A stretch of DNA of 44,868 nt from Chloroflexi bacterium UBA6077 (GTDB lineage: Bacteria; Chloroflexota; UBA6077): positions 23,642 through 68,509 of the forward strand of contig DIXP01000054.1 in the NCBI GenBank assembly GCA_002436065.1. The letters run 5' to 3'. Below are positions 29,826-38,106 of this stretch, in pieces. Below the pieces are notes generated by a model that saw only the letters and a list, made by a program, of their open reading frames with translations, made no database searches and was not told the DNA's origin. The translations under genes were made by a program, and so were the position numbers. Numbering within the stretch: the first letter of the stretch is position 1; every line of letters begins with the position of its first letter.

Positions 29826-30614
29826 CTAGTGGGCACCCATTGCTTGCCCGACTTCTTCCTGCATCATTGCCCAGATTCGGTCCACATACTCATTGAACGC
29901 AGGAGTCCGTTTGATCGAGAGCAGTCTAGGTCTCTGTAGATCGATATTCACCACCTCCCGGATGCTCCCTGGCCGCGATCGCATCACCACCACCCGGTCT
30001 CCCAGATAGACCGCCTCTTCCAATTGGTGAGTGACAAACAACACTGTCTTCCGCCGTTCGGACCAGATTCTCAGAAGCTCAGCCTGGAGCAGTTCGCGAG
30101 TCTGAGCATCTAGGGACGCGAACGGCTCGTCCATCAGCAACACTTGCGGGTCCACCGCAAACGCGCGGGCGAGGTTCGCCCTCTGGCGCATTCCCCCGCT
30201 CAGTTCGTGGGGAAAATGGTTCTCAAAGCCTTTAAGCCCCACTAGATTGATTATGTCCCTGACGATCGGTTCCTGTTGGGACCCAGACATTCTCCGAACG
30301 TCGAGCCCATAGGCAACGTTCTGTTTCGTCGTACGCCACGGGAAGAGGCCATCGCTTTGAAAGACGAAGCCTCTGTCTGGCCCTGGCCCGGCGATAGGCC
30401 TGCCATCGATGAGTATTTCCCCTGAGGTTGGGGGAATGAGCCCGTCCACTATCCTGAGTAGGGTAGTCTTCCCGCATCCAGAGGGTCCCACCACACAGAC
30501 GAACTCGCCGTCACTGATCTGAATGTTCACCGCTCTCAGGATTTCCAGTTCGCCGCCAGCCCTAGAGGGCAGGCTCTTGCAGACGTCGCGAATCTCCACT
30601 CTTGGTGTTGGCAT
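29826..30614 (-). CDS. ABC transporter ATP-binding protein, NitT/TauT type
   Basis: A 262-aa ATPase with Walker A 'GPSGCGKTTLL', Q-loop 'FVFQSDGLFPWRT', signature 'LSGGMRQRANLARAF', Walker B 'VLLMDEPFASLD' and switch His 'LFVTHQLEEAVYLGDRVVVM'. It energises uptake through the permease encoded directly before it; its ATG follows the permease stop by 1 nt, indicating coupled translation. The lipoprotein gene follows after 55 nt. Confidence 0.93.
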   Translation of the reverse strand: MPTPRVEIRDVCKSLPSRAGGELEILRAVNIQISDGEFVCVVGPSGCGKTTLLRIVDGLIPPTSGEILIDGRPIAGPGPDRGFVFQSDGLFPWRTTKQNVAYGLDVRRMSGSQQEPIVRDIINLVGLKGFENHFPHELSGGMRQRANLARAFAVDPQVLLMDEPFASLDAQTRELLQAELLRIWSERRKTVLFVTHQLEEAVYLGDRVVVMRSRPGSIREVVNIDLQRPRLLSIKRTPAFNEYVDRIWAMMQEEVGQAMGAH

Positions 30615-30615
30615 G

Positions 30616-31485
30616 CTAGTCTCCTAACGAAGCTGGCCGCCAAGGTGCCAGATGGCGCTCGAGCCGCTGCAGAGCAGCCATGCTGAACATCCCGGTGAGG
30701 GCCAGCACCAGGATACCCACGAACAGGTTGGCGGTCTGGAATGCCTGACTTGAGAAGAAGATTAGGTATCCAAGCCCTGCCCTAGCACCGAACAGCTCGC
30801 CCACCACCACTGCGACGATCCCTCGGCCGACTCCGAGCCGAAGTCCTGCAATGACGAAGGGTAGGGCAGAAGGAAACACCACCTGTACGAAGCTCTGCCA
30901 CCTGGAGGCTCCGAAGGACCGGGCAACCTCAAGGTAGGAGCGGTCGGTCGACACGAATCCGACAGAGGTGTTGATCCAAACGGGGAAGATCACCATGAGG
31001 AATACCACGGCGATCTTTGAGGCCATGCCTATGCCGAACCAGAGGATAAACAGCGGAGTCAGGGCGATCATAGGAGTGGAGTACAAGGCTGAGAGCAGAG
31101 GCTCCAGATACTCTCGAAGGAGGCGGCTGTGTGCCATCACGAATCCCATTACGGTGCCTGCTATTGCTGCCATGAAGTACCCCTGCAGGAACTCCTGGCC
31201 CGAAACCACGAAGTGCTGTTGCAGTTCCCCCGTGGCCAGCAGGTTCGAGAATGCCGCGAGAACATCGCTGAAGGGAACGAAGAACAGCTTGCTAGTGATC
31301 ACGAAGCGCCCGATGATCTCCCACATCACGAGCAGCACGATCCAGCCCGTAATGCCACGTCGAGTGCTTCGCTGGGTGCTCCGCCAAGAAGTTATTCTCT
31401 CAGGCCAGCCGGTAGAGCTCGCGCGCGAGCTGGAGTCGGCATCGATGGTTGCCACGACAGCCTCCTTATCGAAATGGCCGCTCAT
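30616..31485 (-). CDS. ABC transporter permease, NitT/TauT type
   Basis: A 289-aa inner-membrane protein with about six hydrophobic segments and the ABC permease EAA loop 'YLEVARSFGASRWQSFVQVVFPSALPFVIAGLRLGVGRG'. The N-terminus is a 45-residue polar, Ser/Arg-rich cytoplasmic extension. SsuC/TauC-like. It lies 21 nt after the DUF6282-like gene and is almost joined to the ATPase gene. Confidence 0.92.
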   Translation of the reverse strand: MSGHFDKEAVVATIDADSSSRASSTGWPERITSWRSTQRSTRRGITGWIVLLVMWEIIGRFVITSKLFFVPFSDVLAAFSNLLATGELQQHFVVSGQEFLQGYFMAAIAGTVMGFVMAHSRLLREYLEPLLSALYSTPMIALTPLFILWFGIGMASKIAVVFLMVIFPVWINTSVGFVSTDRSYLEVARSFGASRWQSFVQVVFPSALPFVIAGLRLGVGRGIVAVVVGELFGARAGLGYLIFFSSQAFQTANLFVGILVLALTGMFSMAALQRLERHLAPWRPASLGD

Positions 31486-31506
31486 ACAGGATGTGACTCG
31501 GCATTC

Positions 31507-32376
31507 CTAATCGTTCAAGCCGAGCAACCGCGCGGGAACGATTTTGGACACAGTGGAGATCTCGTCGAGGGATAGCCCGAGTGAGTAAAGCATCTCGCAG
31601 AACATCCTCATCGTTTCGCAGGGCATCGGGCTGTACGGTTGACCACCATCCGTCATAAGTGCGCAATGCTCTGCTCCCACGGCCCGAATCAATGCCACCG
31701 CTTCCGCTGGGTCGTGCTTGCCTATGATCGGATGATAGGCATTAAAAGAGACATAGATGGTCGCGCCCAACTGGGCCAGTTCGAGGGTCTGCTCCTTGGA
31801 GATGTACCAGCCATGATTGGGGTGCTCGATCACTATGCGAGTGATACCGAGTTGGACCGCACGCTTCACTACCGGCAGGGCTTCCTCCGGACCGAGATGA
31901 CCCGAGGAGAGGATAACGTCGGGGTGCTCGGCAAGAACCCGAAGGATGGCCTCGGCATCGGGAACTAGTTGCCCGTCTTCCTCGATGGTCGGTACGAGCC
32001 TGAATGGCTCGCCAAAGGCGTGCTCGAGGTGGAGCTTTCCCTTCTTGGGAACATTGAAGGCTCTGCGGGAGTCGAAAGTGGGGAACATCACGAACTTGGC
32101 TCCGGAAGCTATGGACGCCTTTACCATCTGGACATTCAGTCCACCGACGGAGGCATTGAGGGTTATGCCGCCGAAGACCTTGATGCCAGGCACCGCCTGC
32201 TCTGTCAGATGCGCTTTGACCACGGAGGGGAAGAGGTGGTCTTTGAAAACGACGGCTCTCATCCCTGTGTCGGCCGCTGCCCGTGCGATGTCGATGCTCG
32301 TGCCGATACGATCGATAACGTCTGGTCCGCTGTGGATGTGCATGTCGATGGCGCCGGTCAGGAAGTCAGGTCGCAT
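31507..32376 (-). CDS. Amidohydrolase-like metal-dependent hydrolase (DUF6282 type)
   Basis: A 289-aa TIM-barrel protein of the amidohydrolase superfamily. 'DMHIHSGPD' (11-19) supplies the H-x-H metal site, 'VVFKDH' and 'SSGHLGPEEA' supply further His, and 'VIEHPNHGW' and 'MTDGGQPYSPMP' supply the distal His and Asp. I recall this pattern as DUF6282. It lacks the longer C-terminus of dihydroorotases and adenosine deaminases. It is the first gene after the operator-flanked promoter and may open a lactam, lactone or amide ring of the imported compound. GGAGGG lies 4 nt before the ATG. Confidence 0.78.
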   Translation of the reverse strand: MRPDFLTGAIDMHIHSGPDVIDRIGTSIDIARAAADTGMRAVVFKDHLFPSVVKAHLTEQAVPGIKVFGGITLNASVGGLNVQMVKASIASGAKFVMFPTFDSRRAFNVPKKGKLHLEHAFGEPFRLVPTIEEDGQLVPDAEAILRVLAEHPDVILSSGHLGPEEALPVVKRAVQLGITRIVIEHPNHGWYISKEQTLELAQLGATIYVSFNAYHPIIGKHDPAEAVALIRAVGAEHCALMTDGGQPYSPMPCETMRMFCEMLYSLGLSLDEISTVSKIVPARLLGLND

Positions 32377-32423
32377 TGAACCCTCCAGTCACGCAACATC
32401 ATATTTGATTGGAGCCTGAAGAT

Positions 32424-32461
32424 AGTACGAGAAGTGTACCTTCGCTTATTCGTACTGTCAA
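32424..32461 (-). promoter_or_regulatory. Operon promoter bracketed by an inverted repeat
   Basis: Minus strand TTGACA (32461-32456), 17 nt, TACACT (32438-32433). AGTACGA (32424-32430) and TCGTACT (32450-32456) are perfect complements that flank the -10 and touch the -35 and the start site. This is a natural repressor site for the divergent MarR protein. Confidence 0.65.
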
Positions 32462-32519
32462 TAGGGCAATCAGCGCGATTTGTGTGGTGTATGCCATGTT
32501 CGTCGAACTATTCGAGCTG

Positions 32520-32549
32520 TTGACTGTCTATTTCGATCGAGACTATAAT
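32520..32549 (+). promoter_or_regulatory. Promoter of the marR-type gene
   Basis: TTGACT (32520-32525), 18 nt, TATAAT (32544-32549). The spacer contains the palindrome TCGATCGA (32533-32540); a related TTCG-T-CGAA lies just upstream. Confidence 0.7.
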
Positions 32550-32649
32550 GCACGGCAGGGCCTTCGCCAAGATAGGCACACGGGCTAAGCGGCAAGGCAC
32601 AATCAACCAGGTTTCGCCCAAATCGGGGAGGGAGGCTCCAGCTACAGCA

Positions 32650-33129
32650 ATGGCGAGCGCGCTGAATATACTCGAGACTAACGACGCAGATCAGGTTCTT
32701 CTGGAGGAGTTTGCTTCCTTAAGGATGCGGCTGATACGGCTGCAGCGGATCCGGGAGTTCGCTCTTCAGCGTTCAAGGCTCACTTCGCGGGAGCGATTGG
32801 CTCTCGATGTCCTTTTCGAGCGAACTGAACTGACCATGGGCGAACTCAGCAATCAATGCTACTGCACCAAGAGCACAATGACCTCTGTTGTGGATCGCCT
32901 TGTGCGGCGCGGGTACGTCGAACGGGAGTCTCCCGAGTGGGACCGAAGATCGGTATACGTACGAGCTACGTCTCTCGGTCGCGAGGTCGTCGACGAGCAT
33001 CAGCGGTCTCATCATCTGGAGAGCGAAGACATGCTGCTGAGCCTGGGCAAGCGCGAGCAGCGGATCCTGGTCCGTGCGTACCGAGGACTCGTGGACAAAA
33101 TGGAATCCGAGTTCGGTCGCGAAGAATAA
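32650..33129 (+). CDS. MarR-family transcriptional regulator
   Basis: A 159-aa winged-helix protein. 'TSRERLALDVLFERTELTMGELSNQCYCTKSTMTSVVDRLVRRGYVERESPEWDRRSVYVRATSLGREV' is the complete MarR HTH and beta-wing, including the wing 'D-R-R' pattern. N- and C-terminal helices form the dimer part. An ATG at 32548 overlaps the -10 hexamer and cannot be used, so I chose ATG 32650. Its nearest purine-rich site (GGGAGGGAGG) is rather far, about 14 nt. It is divergent from the ten-gene operon and is the obvious candidate for its ligand-responsive repressor. Confidence 0.85.
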   Translation: MASALNILETNDADQVLLEEFASLRMRLIRLQRIREFALQRSRLTSRERLALDVLFERTELTMGELSNQCYCTKSTMTSVVDRLVRRGYVERESPEWDRRSVYVRATSLGREVVDEHQRSHHLESEDMLLSLGKREQRILVRAYRGLVDKMESEFGREE

Positions 33130-33217
33130 GGCGGCCACAGCTAGAGCGTGTTGTACACATTGAGCAATGAGAGGCTCGGCCTTTAACCCTATAGCTAGGC
33201 GCAGCTCCACCCTCGGG

Positions 33218-33400
33218 GCATGAATAATGGCATCGAAGGAGCCCGTTGCGAGCCAGCGTTGGGTCTGCCGGTAGACCGTTTACCAGGGTGGTAGGTCGTT
33301 GGACACCAGTCTCCAGGGAATACCACTGCGCACCAGGTAGCGAAGAACATGAATACTATTCGCGGATCGTACTGACGCTGGTTGGCGTCCAGGGGCAACA
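33218..33400 (-). pseudogene. IS5-family transposase relic
   Basis: Minus-strand fragments 'LDANQRQYDPRIVFMFF', then in another frame 'LVRSGIPWRLVSNDLPPW', a TAA (33282-33280) where Gln is expected, and 'TVYRQTQRWLATGSFDAIIHA'. This is the N-terminal helix-turn-helix region of IS5-type DDE transposases, with at least one frameshift and one nonsense change. The rest of the 33130-33713 gap shows no other gene and no convincing promoter. Confidence 0.65.
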
Positions 33401-33713
33401 GGGTCTCAGGTAGGGAGCAACAAAGGCCTATTGCTCATCACTCACATCACTCGGGTAGGGTTTGCGTCTTGTTTCCATACCATGACTCTACCCGATACGG
33501 CCTGCCGTTCATAACACGCTCTGGAGGGTCTCGTTATCGCGAAACATCGGGCGGGCCTGATCTGGTCTTGCACCGGTGGAGCGGCATGCTGCCGAGGCAC
33601 AGGTTGACTCGCGGGTACGTCGCTCGTGTCAGCGGTATGCCCTGCACTGGGAAGAAGGTGGGCGTGAACTACCGACTGGCGTTGAGTCAATCCATCACAG
33701 TGAGGTGCGCTCG

Positions 33714-34898
33714 ATGAACGTTTTCGGCACTTGCTTTGACTATCAAGGGCGGCTTGCGAAGGTTAGGCGTCTGATGGTCAAGTATAGCCTAGATGCGATA
33801 CTGGTACAGCTGTGGCCGAATCAGTACTACATTTCTGGGCACTTCCAGCATTCACCCTGGTACCCTATTGAGGTAGTGTCCCATACCGAGACGCCGCTGA
33901 TCCTGTTTAGGGATGAGGAGAAAGAGCCTGTCTTCCTCACTACGTATCTGGCGGGCAATGGACTGCGAGAGGCAACCTGGATAAGCGACGTACGGTTCGT
34001 CGACAAGGAACCCTATGCAAAACAGCCCTGGTTTGCATACGTCGCCGAGGCTCTGAGGGAAAAAGGGGTGGCTGACGGCACCATCGGCATAGAGAAGAAT
34101 GCCTGTGTGCTCAGCACCTTCGAGAAGCTGAAGTCGGTTCTGCCCAACGCCCGGTTCACCGCCGCAGATGAGCTTTTCGAGAACGCCAGGCTTGTCAAAG
34201 AGCCGGAGGAACTCACACTCATCAAGGAAGCGGTGGTGATTGCCGAGGCTGGCATTGAGGCGGGCATGAAGGCCGCTCAGGTGGGCGTACTCGAAAGCGA
34301 AGTACAGAAGGTCGCCGAAATAGAGATGAAGCGCCTGGGCGGCATACGAGAAATCGAGACGATGTGCCTATCCGGAAGGCGCACCGCCAACCATCGAGGC
34401 TTTGGTGCCAACTGGAAGCGAATCGAGGAGAACGATCTTGTCACACTCGATATCGGCTGCGTGTACAAGGGATACGGCTCGGACCTGACGCGGACGTGTG
34501 TGGTGGGCAAGCCAACTGCCTTGCAGCAGAAAGTGGCGGACGACATGATCTCGATGCGCGAGAAGATCCTCGAACGTATGAAGCCTGGAATCACTGTCGG
34601 GGAGATCTACGATTTTGGCTCCATTGAGCTGGCTGAAGAAGGTTACGCAACTGACAACACGGTCTTCCCCTCCAACGAGGTCGGGTGGAGAATCGTTACG
34701 ATCCATGGCATTGGGTTGGGTCCCATGCACGACCGGCCGCATGTCCGGGACCTAGACACGAAGCTCGAGAGTGGGATGACGCTAGCTGTTACCTGCGGTG
34801 CTCGCTTCAAGGATTGCACCCTCCGCTGGGAGGACGATGTAGTAGTCCTGCCGGAAGGCATTGAACTGATCAACAAGGGCCTGCCCTGGGGGTTGTAG
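33714..34898 (+). CDS. M24-family peptidase (Xaa-Pro peptidase-like)
   Basis: A 394-aa protein with an N-terminal creatinase/prolidase domain and a C-terminal pita-bread domain. Metal ligands seen: two Asp in 'VTLDIGCVYKGYGSDLTRT', His in 'TIHGIGLGPMHDRP' and the final Glu in 'LRWEDDVVV'. The fourth ligand, normally Glu in 'IEPG', is replaced by Thr-Cys-Gly ('LAVTCGARF'), so the site may hold one metal. The frame is open back to 33576, but GAGGTG before ATG 33714 fixes the start. It is paralogous in fold to the operon's M24-like protein and lies beyond the MarR gene, so it may belong to the same pathway. Confidence 0.82.
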   Translation: MNVFGTCFDYQGRLAKVRRLMVKYSLDAILVQLWPNQYYISGHFQHSPWYPIEVVSHTETPLILFRDEEKEPVFLTTYLAGNGLREATWISDVRFVDKEPYAKQPWFAYVAEALREKGVADGTIGIEKNACVLSTFEKLKSVLPNARFTAADELFENARLVKEPEELTLIKEAVVIAEAGIEAGMKAAQVGVLESEVQKVAEIEMKRLGGIREIETMCLSGRRTANHRGFGANWKRIEENDLVTLDIGCVYKGYGSDLTRTCVVGKPTALQQKVADDMISMREKILERMKPGITVGEIYDFGSIELAEEGYATDNTVFPSNEVGWRIVTIHGIGLGPMHDRPHVRDLDTKLESGMTLAVTCGARFKDCTLRWEDDVVVLPEGIELINKGLPWGL

Positions 34899-34910
34899 TT
34901 CACACCATGA

Positions 34911-35044
34911 AATCAACAGGAAGCGGTCCATGAACGCGACGAGACCTGGACCGTGGTTGGAATGGGCCATGCGATGGACTTCGCCGCGCGAGTGGGTCGG
35001 CATTCGATGATATCCGAGCAGGAGAGACCCGCTTCCTGTTGATT
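34911..35044. mobile_element. 134-bp element with perfect 16-bp inverted termini
   Basis: AATCAACAGGAAGCGG (34911-34926) and CCGCTTCCTGTTGATT (35029-35044) are exact complements enclosing 102 bp with no coding capacity. It directly precedes an IS3-type relic and may be a MITE or a solo IS end pair. Confidence 0.6.
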
Positions 35045-35097
35045 CCGGCATTCAGATTGCCTGACAACAGCAAGTACCGACACTCTCCAGCCGCATC

Positions 35098-35270
35098 GAC
35101 AGCGAGAGGTCTACTTCAAGGACCCCGAGACGATTACGCGGCCATCGCCAACCTGGGGGCCTACTGCCAGTTCTACAGCCGGGAGCGGTTGCATCAGTCC
35201 CTCGGCTACAGGATGCCCGAGGCCGTGTACCGAGGCTTGGTCGCCTCCCACACGAGATCAAGCATGGAAA
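35098..35270 (+). pseudogene. IS3-family transposase (OrfB) C-terminal relic
   Basis: 'REVYFKDPETIT' in one frame continues after a frameshift as 'DDYAAIANLGAYCQFYSRERLHQSLGYRMPEAVYRGL'. This is the end of the IS3 integrase core, where 'YN.ERLHQSLGYRTPAEVY' is the familiar ending. The catalytic Asp residues lie upstream and are missing. Confidence 0.7.
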
Positions 35271-35296
35271 GGCTCTCCTAGATGACTAGGAGAGCC
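35271..35296 (+). terminator. Perfect hairpin after the IS3 relic
   Basis: GGCTCTCCTA, loop GATGAC, TAGGAGAGCC: a 10-bp perfect stem. No U-tract follows. It may be the outer end structure of the lost IS. Confidence 0.5.
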
Positions 35297-35468
35297 AGTG
35301 ATGGTCGGGGTGCTCAGATTTGACTGGAGGAGGGCCTCAGCGTCCCGAACGCTACGCGCTGACCAACCTGCACTGCACCTCGAAATGCTACTTGGTTTTT
35401 GAAGTCCTGTCTGGGTTCCTGGTGCTCTGACTTGTGTGCTCGAACGACGACCGTCAGGCAAAAGTGGA

Positions 35469-35492
35469 GGGGCTGGCAGCGCTGCCGGCCCC
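35469..35492 (-). terminator. leuS terminator hairpin
   Basis: On the minus strand GGGGCCGGCAGC-GCTGCCAGCCCC is followed by TCCACTTTTG, about 35 nt after the leuS stop. Nothing else is seen in 35297-35526. Confidence 0.6.
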
Positions 35493-35526
35493 CTCTCTCC
35501 TGACTCCCAACTCTTGCCCCTCGACC

Positions 35527-37977
35527 CTACATGACCACCACGTTCACCAGCCTGTTCGGCACGTAGATAACGTCCTTGATCTGCTTGCCGGCGAGGTAGG
35601 ACGCCAGCTTTGGCCGCTCCAGCACCTGGCGCTGGACATCCTCCTCCGTGGCGCCGGCCGGGATCTCCAGCTTGTCGCGGACCTTGCCGTTTACCTGGAC
35701 CACTAAGGTCACCGTCTCCTCGACGGTGAGAGCCTCCTCGAAGGTCGGCCAGGACTGGTTGTGGACGCTGTACTTGTGGCCCGTCCGCTCCCACAGCTCC
35801 TCCGTCAGGTGCGGGGCGCTGGGGGCCAGCAGCAGGATCAGCCTCTCCACCGCCTCGTTCCACACCTTTGCCGAGACGGTGTCGTAGGCCGCCGTCATGG
35901 TGTTGACGTACTCCATCAGACGGGCGAGCATGGTGTTGAAGCGGAACTTCTCCATGTCGTCTGTGACGACCTTGACGGTCTTGTGCATGGCGCGGGTGAG
36001 CGCCCTGTCTGCGTCGGCGGTCGCCTCGCTTGCGCCGCGGCTGGGCGGCCCCTGCAGGACGGTGCTCCAGACGCGGTTCATGAACTTGAAGACGCCGCTG
36101 ATGCCGTTGGAGTTCCAGGGTCCTCCCGAGTCCCACGGCCCGATGAACATCAGGTAGCAGCGAACGGTGTCCGCGCCCATGGTCTTCACGAAGTCGTCGG
36201 GGTTCACCACGTTCCCGCGGGACTTGCTCATCCGGAAGCCATCGGGCCCGAGGATGATCCCCTGGTTGAACAGCCGCTTGAACGGCTCGCCGCTCTCCAC
36301 GAGTCCCATGTCCCGCAGGACCCGCTGGAAGAAGCGGGAGTAGAGCAGGTGCATCACGGCGTGCTCGACGCCGCCCATGTACTGGTCCACCGGCATCCAG
36401 TAGCGCTGCTTCTCAGGGTCGAAGGGGCCCGCCTGGTACTCCGGATCGGTGTAGCGGATGAAGTACCAGGAGGAGTCCATGAAGGTGTCCATGGTGTCCG
36501 TCTCGCGCCGCGCGGGTCCACCGCAGTCGGGGCAGGTGGTGTTGACGAAGCTCTCGTCGAAGCGCAGCGGCGAGACGCCGGTCCGGAACTCCTGGCCGGA
36601 GTAGTCGGGCAGCAGCACCGGTAGCTGCTCCTCGGGCACCGGCACGATCCCGCACTTATCGCAGTAGAGCATCGGGATGGGGGTGCCCCAGTAGCGCTGG
36701 CGGGAGAGCAGCCAGTCGCGGATGCGGTAGTTCACCGTCTCCTTGCCGACGCCCAGCGACTCCAGGTGCTGCGCTACCTTCTTCTTGCCCTCTACCGAGG
36801 GGGTGCCGTCGAACTGGCCGGAGTTGACCATGGTCCCGGGCTCGGTGTAGGCGGCCTCCAGTTCGCCGCTGGGCCGACCGGTGGGGCTGATCACCTCGAT
36901 GATCGGCAGGTTGAAGCGCTTGGCGAACTCGAAGTCGCGCTCGTCGTGAGCGGGCACGGCCATGATTGCGCCGGTGCCGTAGGTGCCCAGGACGTAGTCG
37001 GCTATCCAGATGGGCACCTTGCGGCCGTTGACCGGGTTGATCGCGTAGGCGCCGATGGGGACGCCGGTCTTCTCCTTATCCGTGGAGAGCCGCTCGATCT
37101 CGCTCTGGCGCCTGGCCTGCGCCACGTAGTCCGAGACCTCCTGGCGCTTCTCCGGGGCGGTCAGCTTCTCCACGAGGGGGTGCTCCGGCGCCAGGACGGC
37201 GTAGGTGATGCCGTAGATGGTGTCCGGCCGGGTGGTGAAGACGTCGAAGGAGTCGGTGGTGCCGTCGACCTGCATGGTGAACTGGACACCCTCGCTGCGG
37301 CCAATCCAGTTGCGCTGCATCGCGACGACCCGCTCCGGCCACTCGATCTCGCTGAAGTCGAGCAGTTCGTCGGCGTAGGCGGTGATCTTGAAGAACCACT
37401 GCTCCAGGTCGCGGCGGGTGACCACCGTCTCGCAGCGCCAGCACTTGCCGTCCTCAACCTGCTCGTTGGCGAGGGTGGTCTGGCAGTGGGGGCACCAGTT
37501 GGCGGGAGCCTTGGCCCGGTAGGCGAGGCCGCGCTTGAAGAACTGGGTGAAGAACCACTGGTTCCACTTATAGTACTCGGGGAGGCAGGTGGCCAGGGAG
37601 TGGGACCAGTCGTACATGGCGCCGATGGTCTTGAGCTGGCGGGTCATGTTATCGACGTTGTTCAGGGTCCAGGTGCGAGGGGGGATGCTGTGCTTGATCG
37701 CCGCTTCCTCGGCGGGCAGGCCGAAGGCGTCGAAGCCGATCGGCTCGATGACGTTGTATCCCCGCAGCCGCTTGTAGCGGGCGTGGGTATCGGCGGGGCC
37801 GAAGTTGTACCAGTGGCCGACGTGGAGGTCACCGGAGGTGTAGGGGAACATGACGAGGGCGTAGTGCTTGGGCTTGGAGGGGTCCTCGTGGACGTGGTAG
37901 ATGCCGGTCTCCTCCCACTTCGCCCGCCACTTCGGCTCTATCTCGTTGGGGACATACTTCTCGACCTGCTTAGCCAT
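35527..37977 (-). CDS. leuS: Leucyl-tRNA synthetase
   Basis: An 816-aa class I synthetase charging tRNA-Leu. The HIGH motif is 'HVGH' (52-55, in 'FPYTSGDLHVGHWYNFGPAD'). The CP1 editing domain lies in the middle ('TTRPDTIYGITYAVLAPEHPLV', 'VPAHDERDFEFA' with the editing Asp). A zinc-type 'CDKCGI...TCPDCGG' is present. The KMSKS loop appears as 'RMSKS' ('FRMSKSRGNVVNPDDF'), followed by the anticodon domain. Length and order are bacterial LeuS. GGAGGTGG precedes the ATG. Expression is governed by a T-box leader that contains a tRNA-Ala gene. Confidence 0.97.
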   Translation of the reverse strand: MAKQVEKYVPNEIEPKWRAKWEETGIYHVHEDPSKPKHYALVMFPYTSGDLHVGHWYNFGPADTHARYKRLRGYNVIEPIGFDAFGLPAEEAAIKHSIPPRTWTLNNVDNMTRQLKTIGAMYDWSHSLATCLPEYYKWNQWFFTQFFKRGLAYRAKAPANWCPHCQTTLANEQVEDGKCWRCETVVTRRDLEQWFFKITAYADELLDFSEIEWPERVVAMQRNWIGRSEGVQFTMQVDGTTDSFDVFTTRPDTIYGITYAVLAPEHPLVEKLTAPEKRQEVSDYVAQARRQSEIERLSTDKEKTGVPIGAYAINPVNGRKVPIWIADYVLGTYGTGAIMAVPAHDERDFEFAKRFNLPIIEVISPTGRPSGELEAAYTEPGTMVNSGQFDGTPSVEGKKKVAQHLESLGVGKETVNYRIRDWLLSRQRYWGTPIPMLYCDKCGIVPVPEEQLPVLLPDYSGQEFRTGVSPLRFDESFVNTTCPDCGGPARRETDTMDTFMDSSWYFIRYTDPEYQAGPFDPEKQRYWMPVDQYMGGVEHAVMHLLYSRFFQRVLRDMGLVESGEPFKRLFNQGIILGPDGFRMSKSRGNVVNPDDFVKTMGADTVRCYLMFIGPWDSGGPWNSNGISGVFKFMNRVWSTVLQGPPSRGASEATADADRALTRAMHKTVKVVTDDMEKFRFNTMLARLMEYVNTMTAAYDTVSAKVWNEAVERLILLLAPSAPHLTEELWERTGHKYSVHNQSWPTFEEALTVEETVTLVVQVNGKVRDKLEIPAGATEEDVQRQVLERPKLASYLAGKQIKDVIYVPNRLVNVVVM

Positions 37978-37992
37978 CCATCCACCTCCGGA

Positions 37993-38104
37993 GCTATCAG
38001 CTTTCAGCCGTCAGCAATCAGCGATCAGCTTGGGTTTCTCGACTTCCTTCAACCAGCCTCTGACCATCGACCACGAAAAGAGCTGACAGCTGATAGCTGA
38101 CAAC
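37993..38104. repeat. Short degenerate 'TCAGC' repeats in the leuS 5' leader
   Basis: Five 7-8-nt units built on TCAGC run from 37993 to about 38031, and three GCTGAYA units run at about 38085-38104. The two sets are in opposite orientation and can pair as one long interrupted hairpin between the T-box terminator and the leuS ribosome-binding site. Confidence 0.5.
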
Positions 38105-38106
38105 TC

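Noticed and set aside
33442..33690. Minus-strand ORF upstream of the second M24 gene as more transposase
   Set aside because: No IS5 or other transposase motif could be found in any frame there; only 33218-33400 is convincing.
36766..38100. Long plus-strand ORF (444 codons) opposite leuS
   Set aside because: It is the antisense of the leuS reading frame in GC-rich DNA; the composition is Val/Gly/Asp repeats without domain pattern, and leuS on the other strand is certain.
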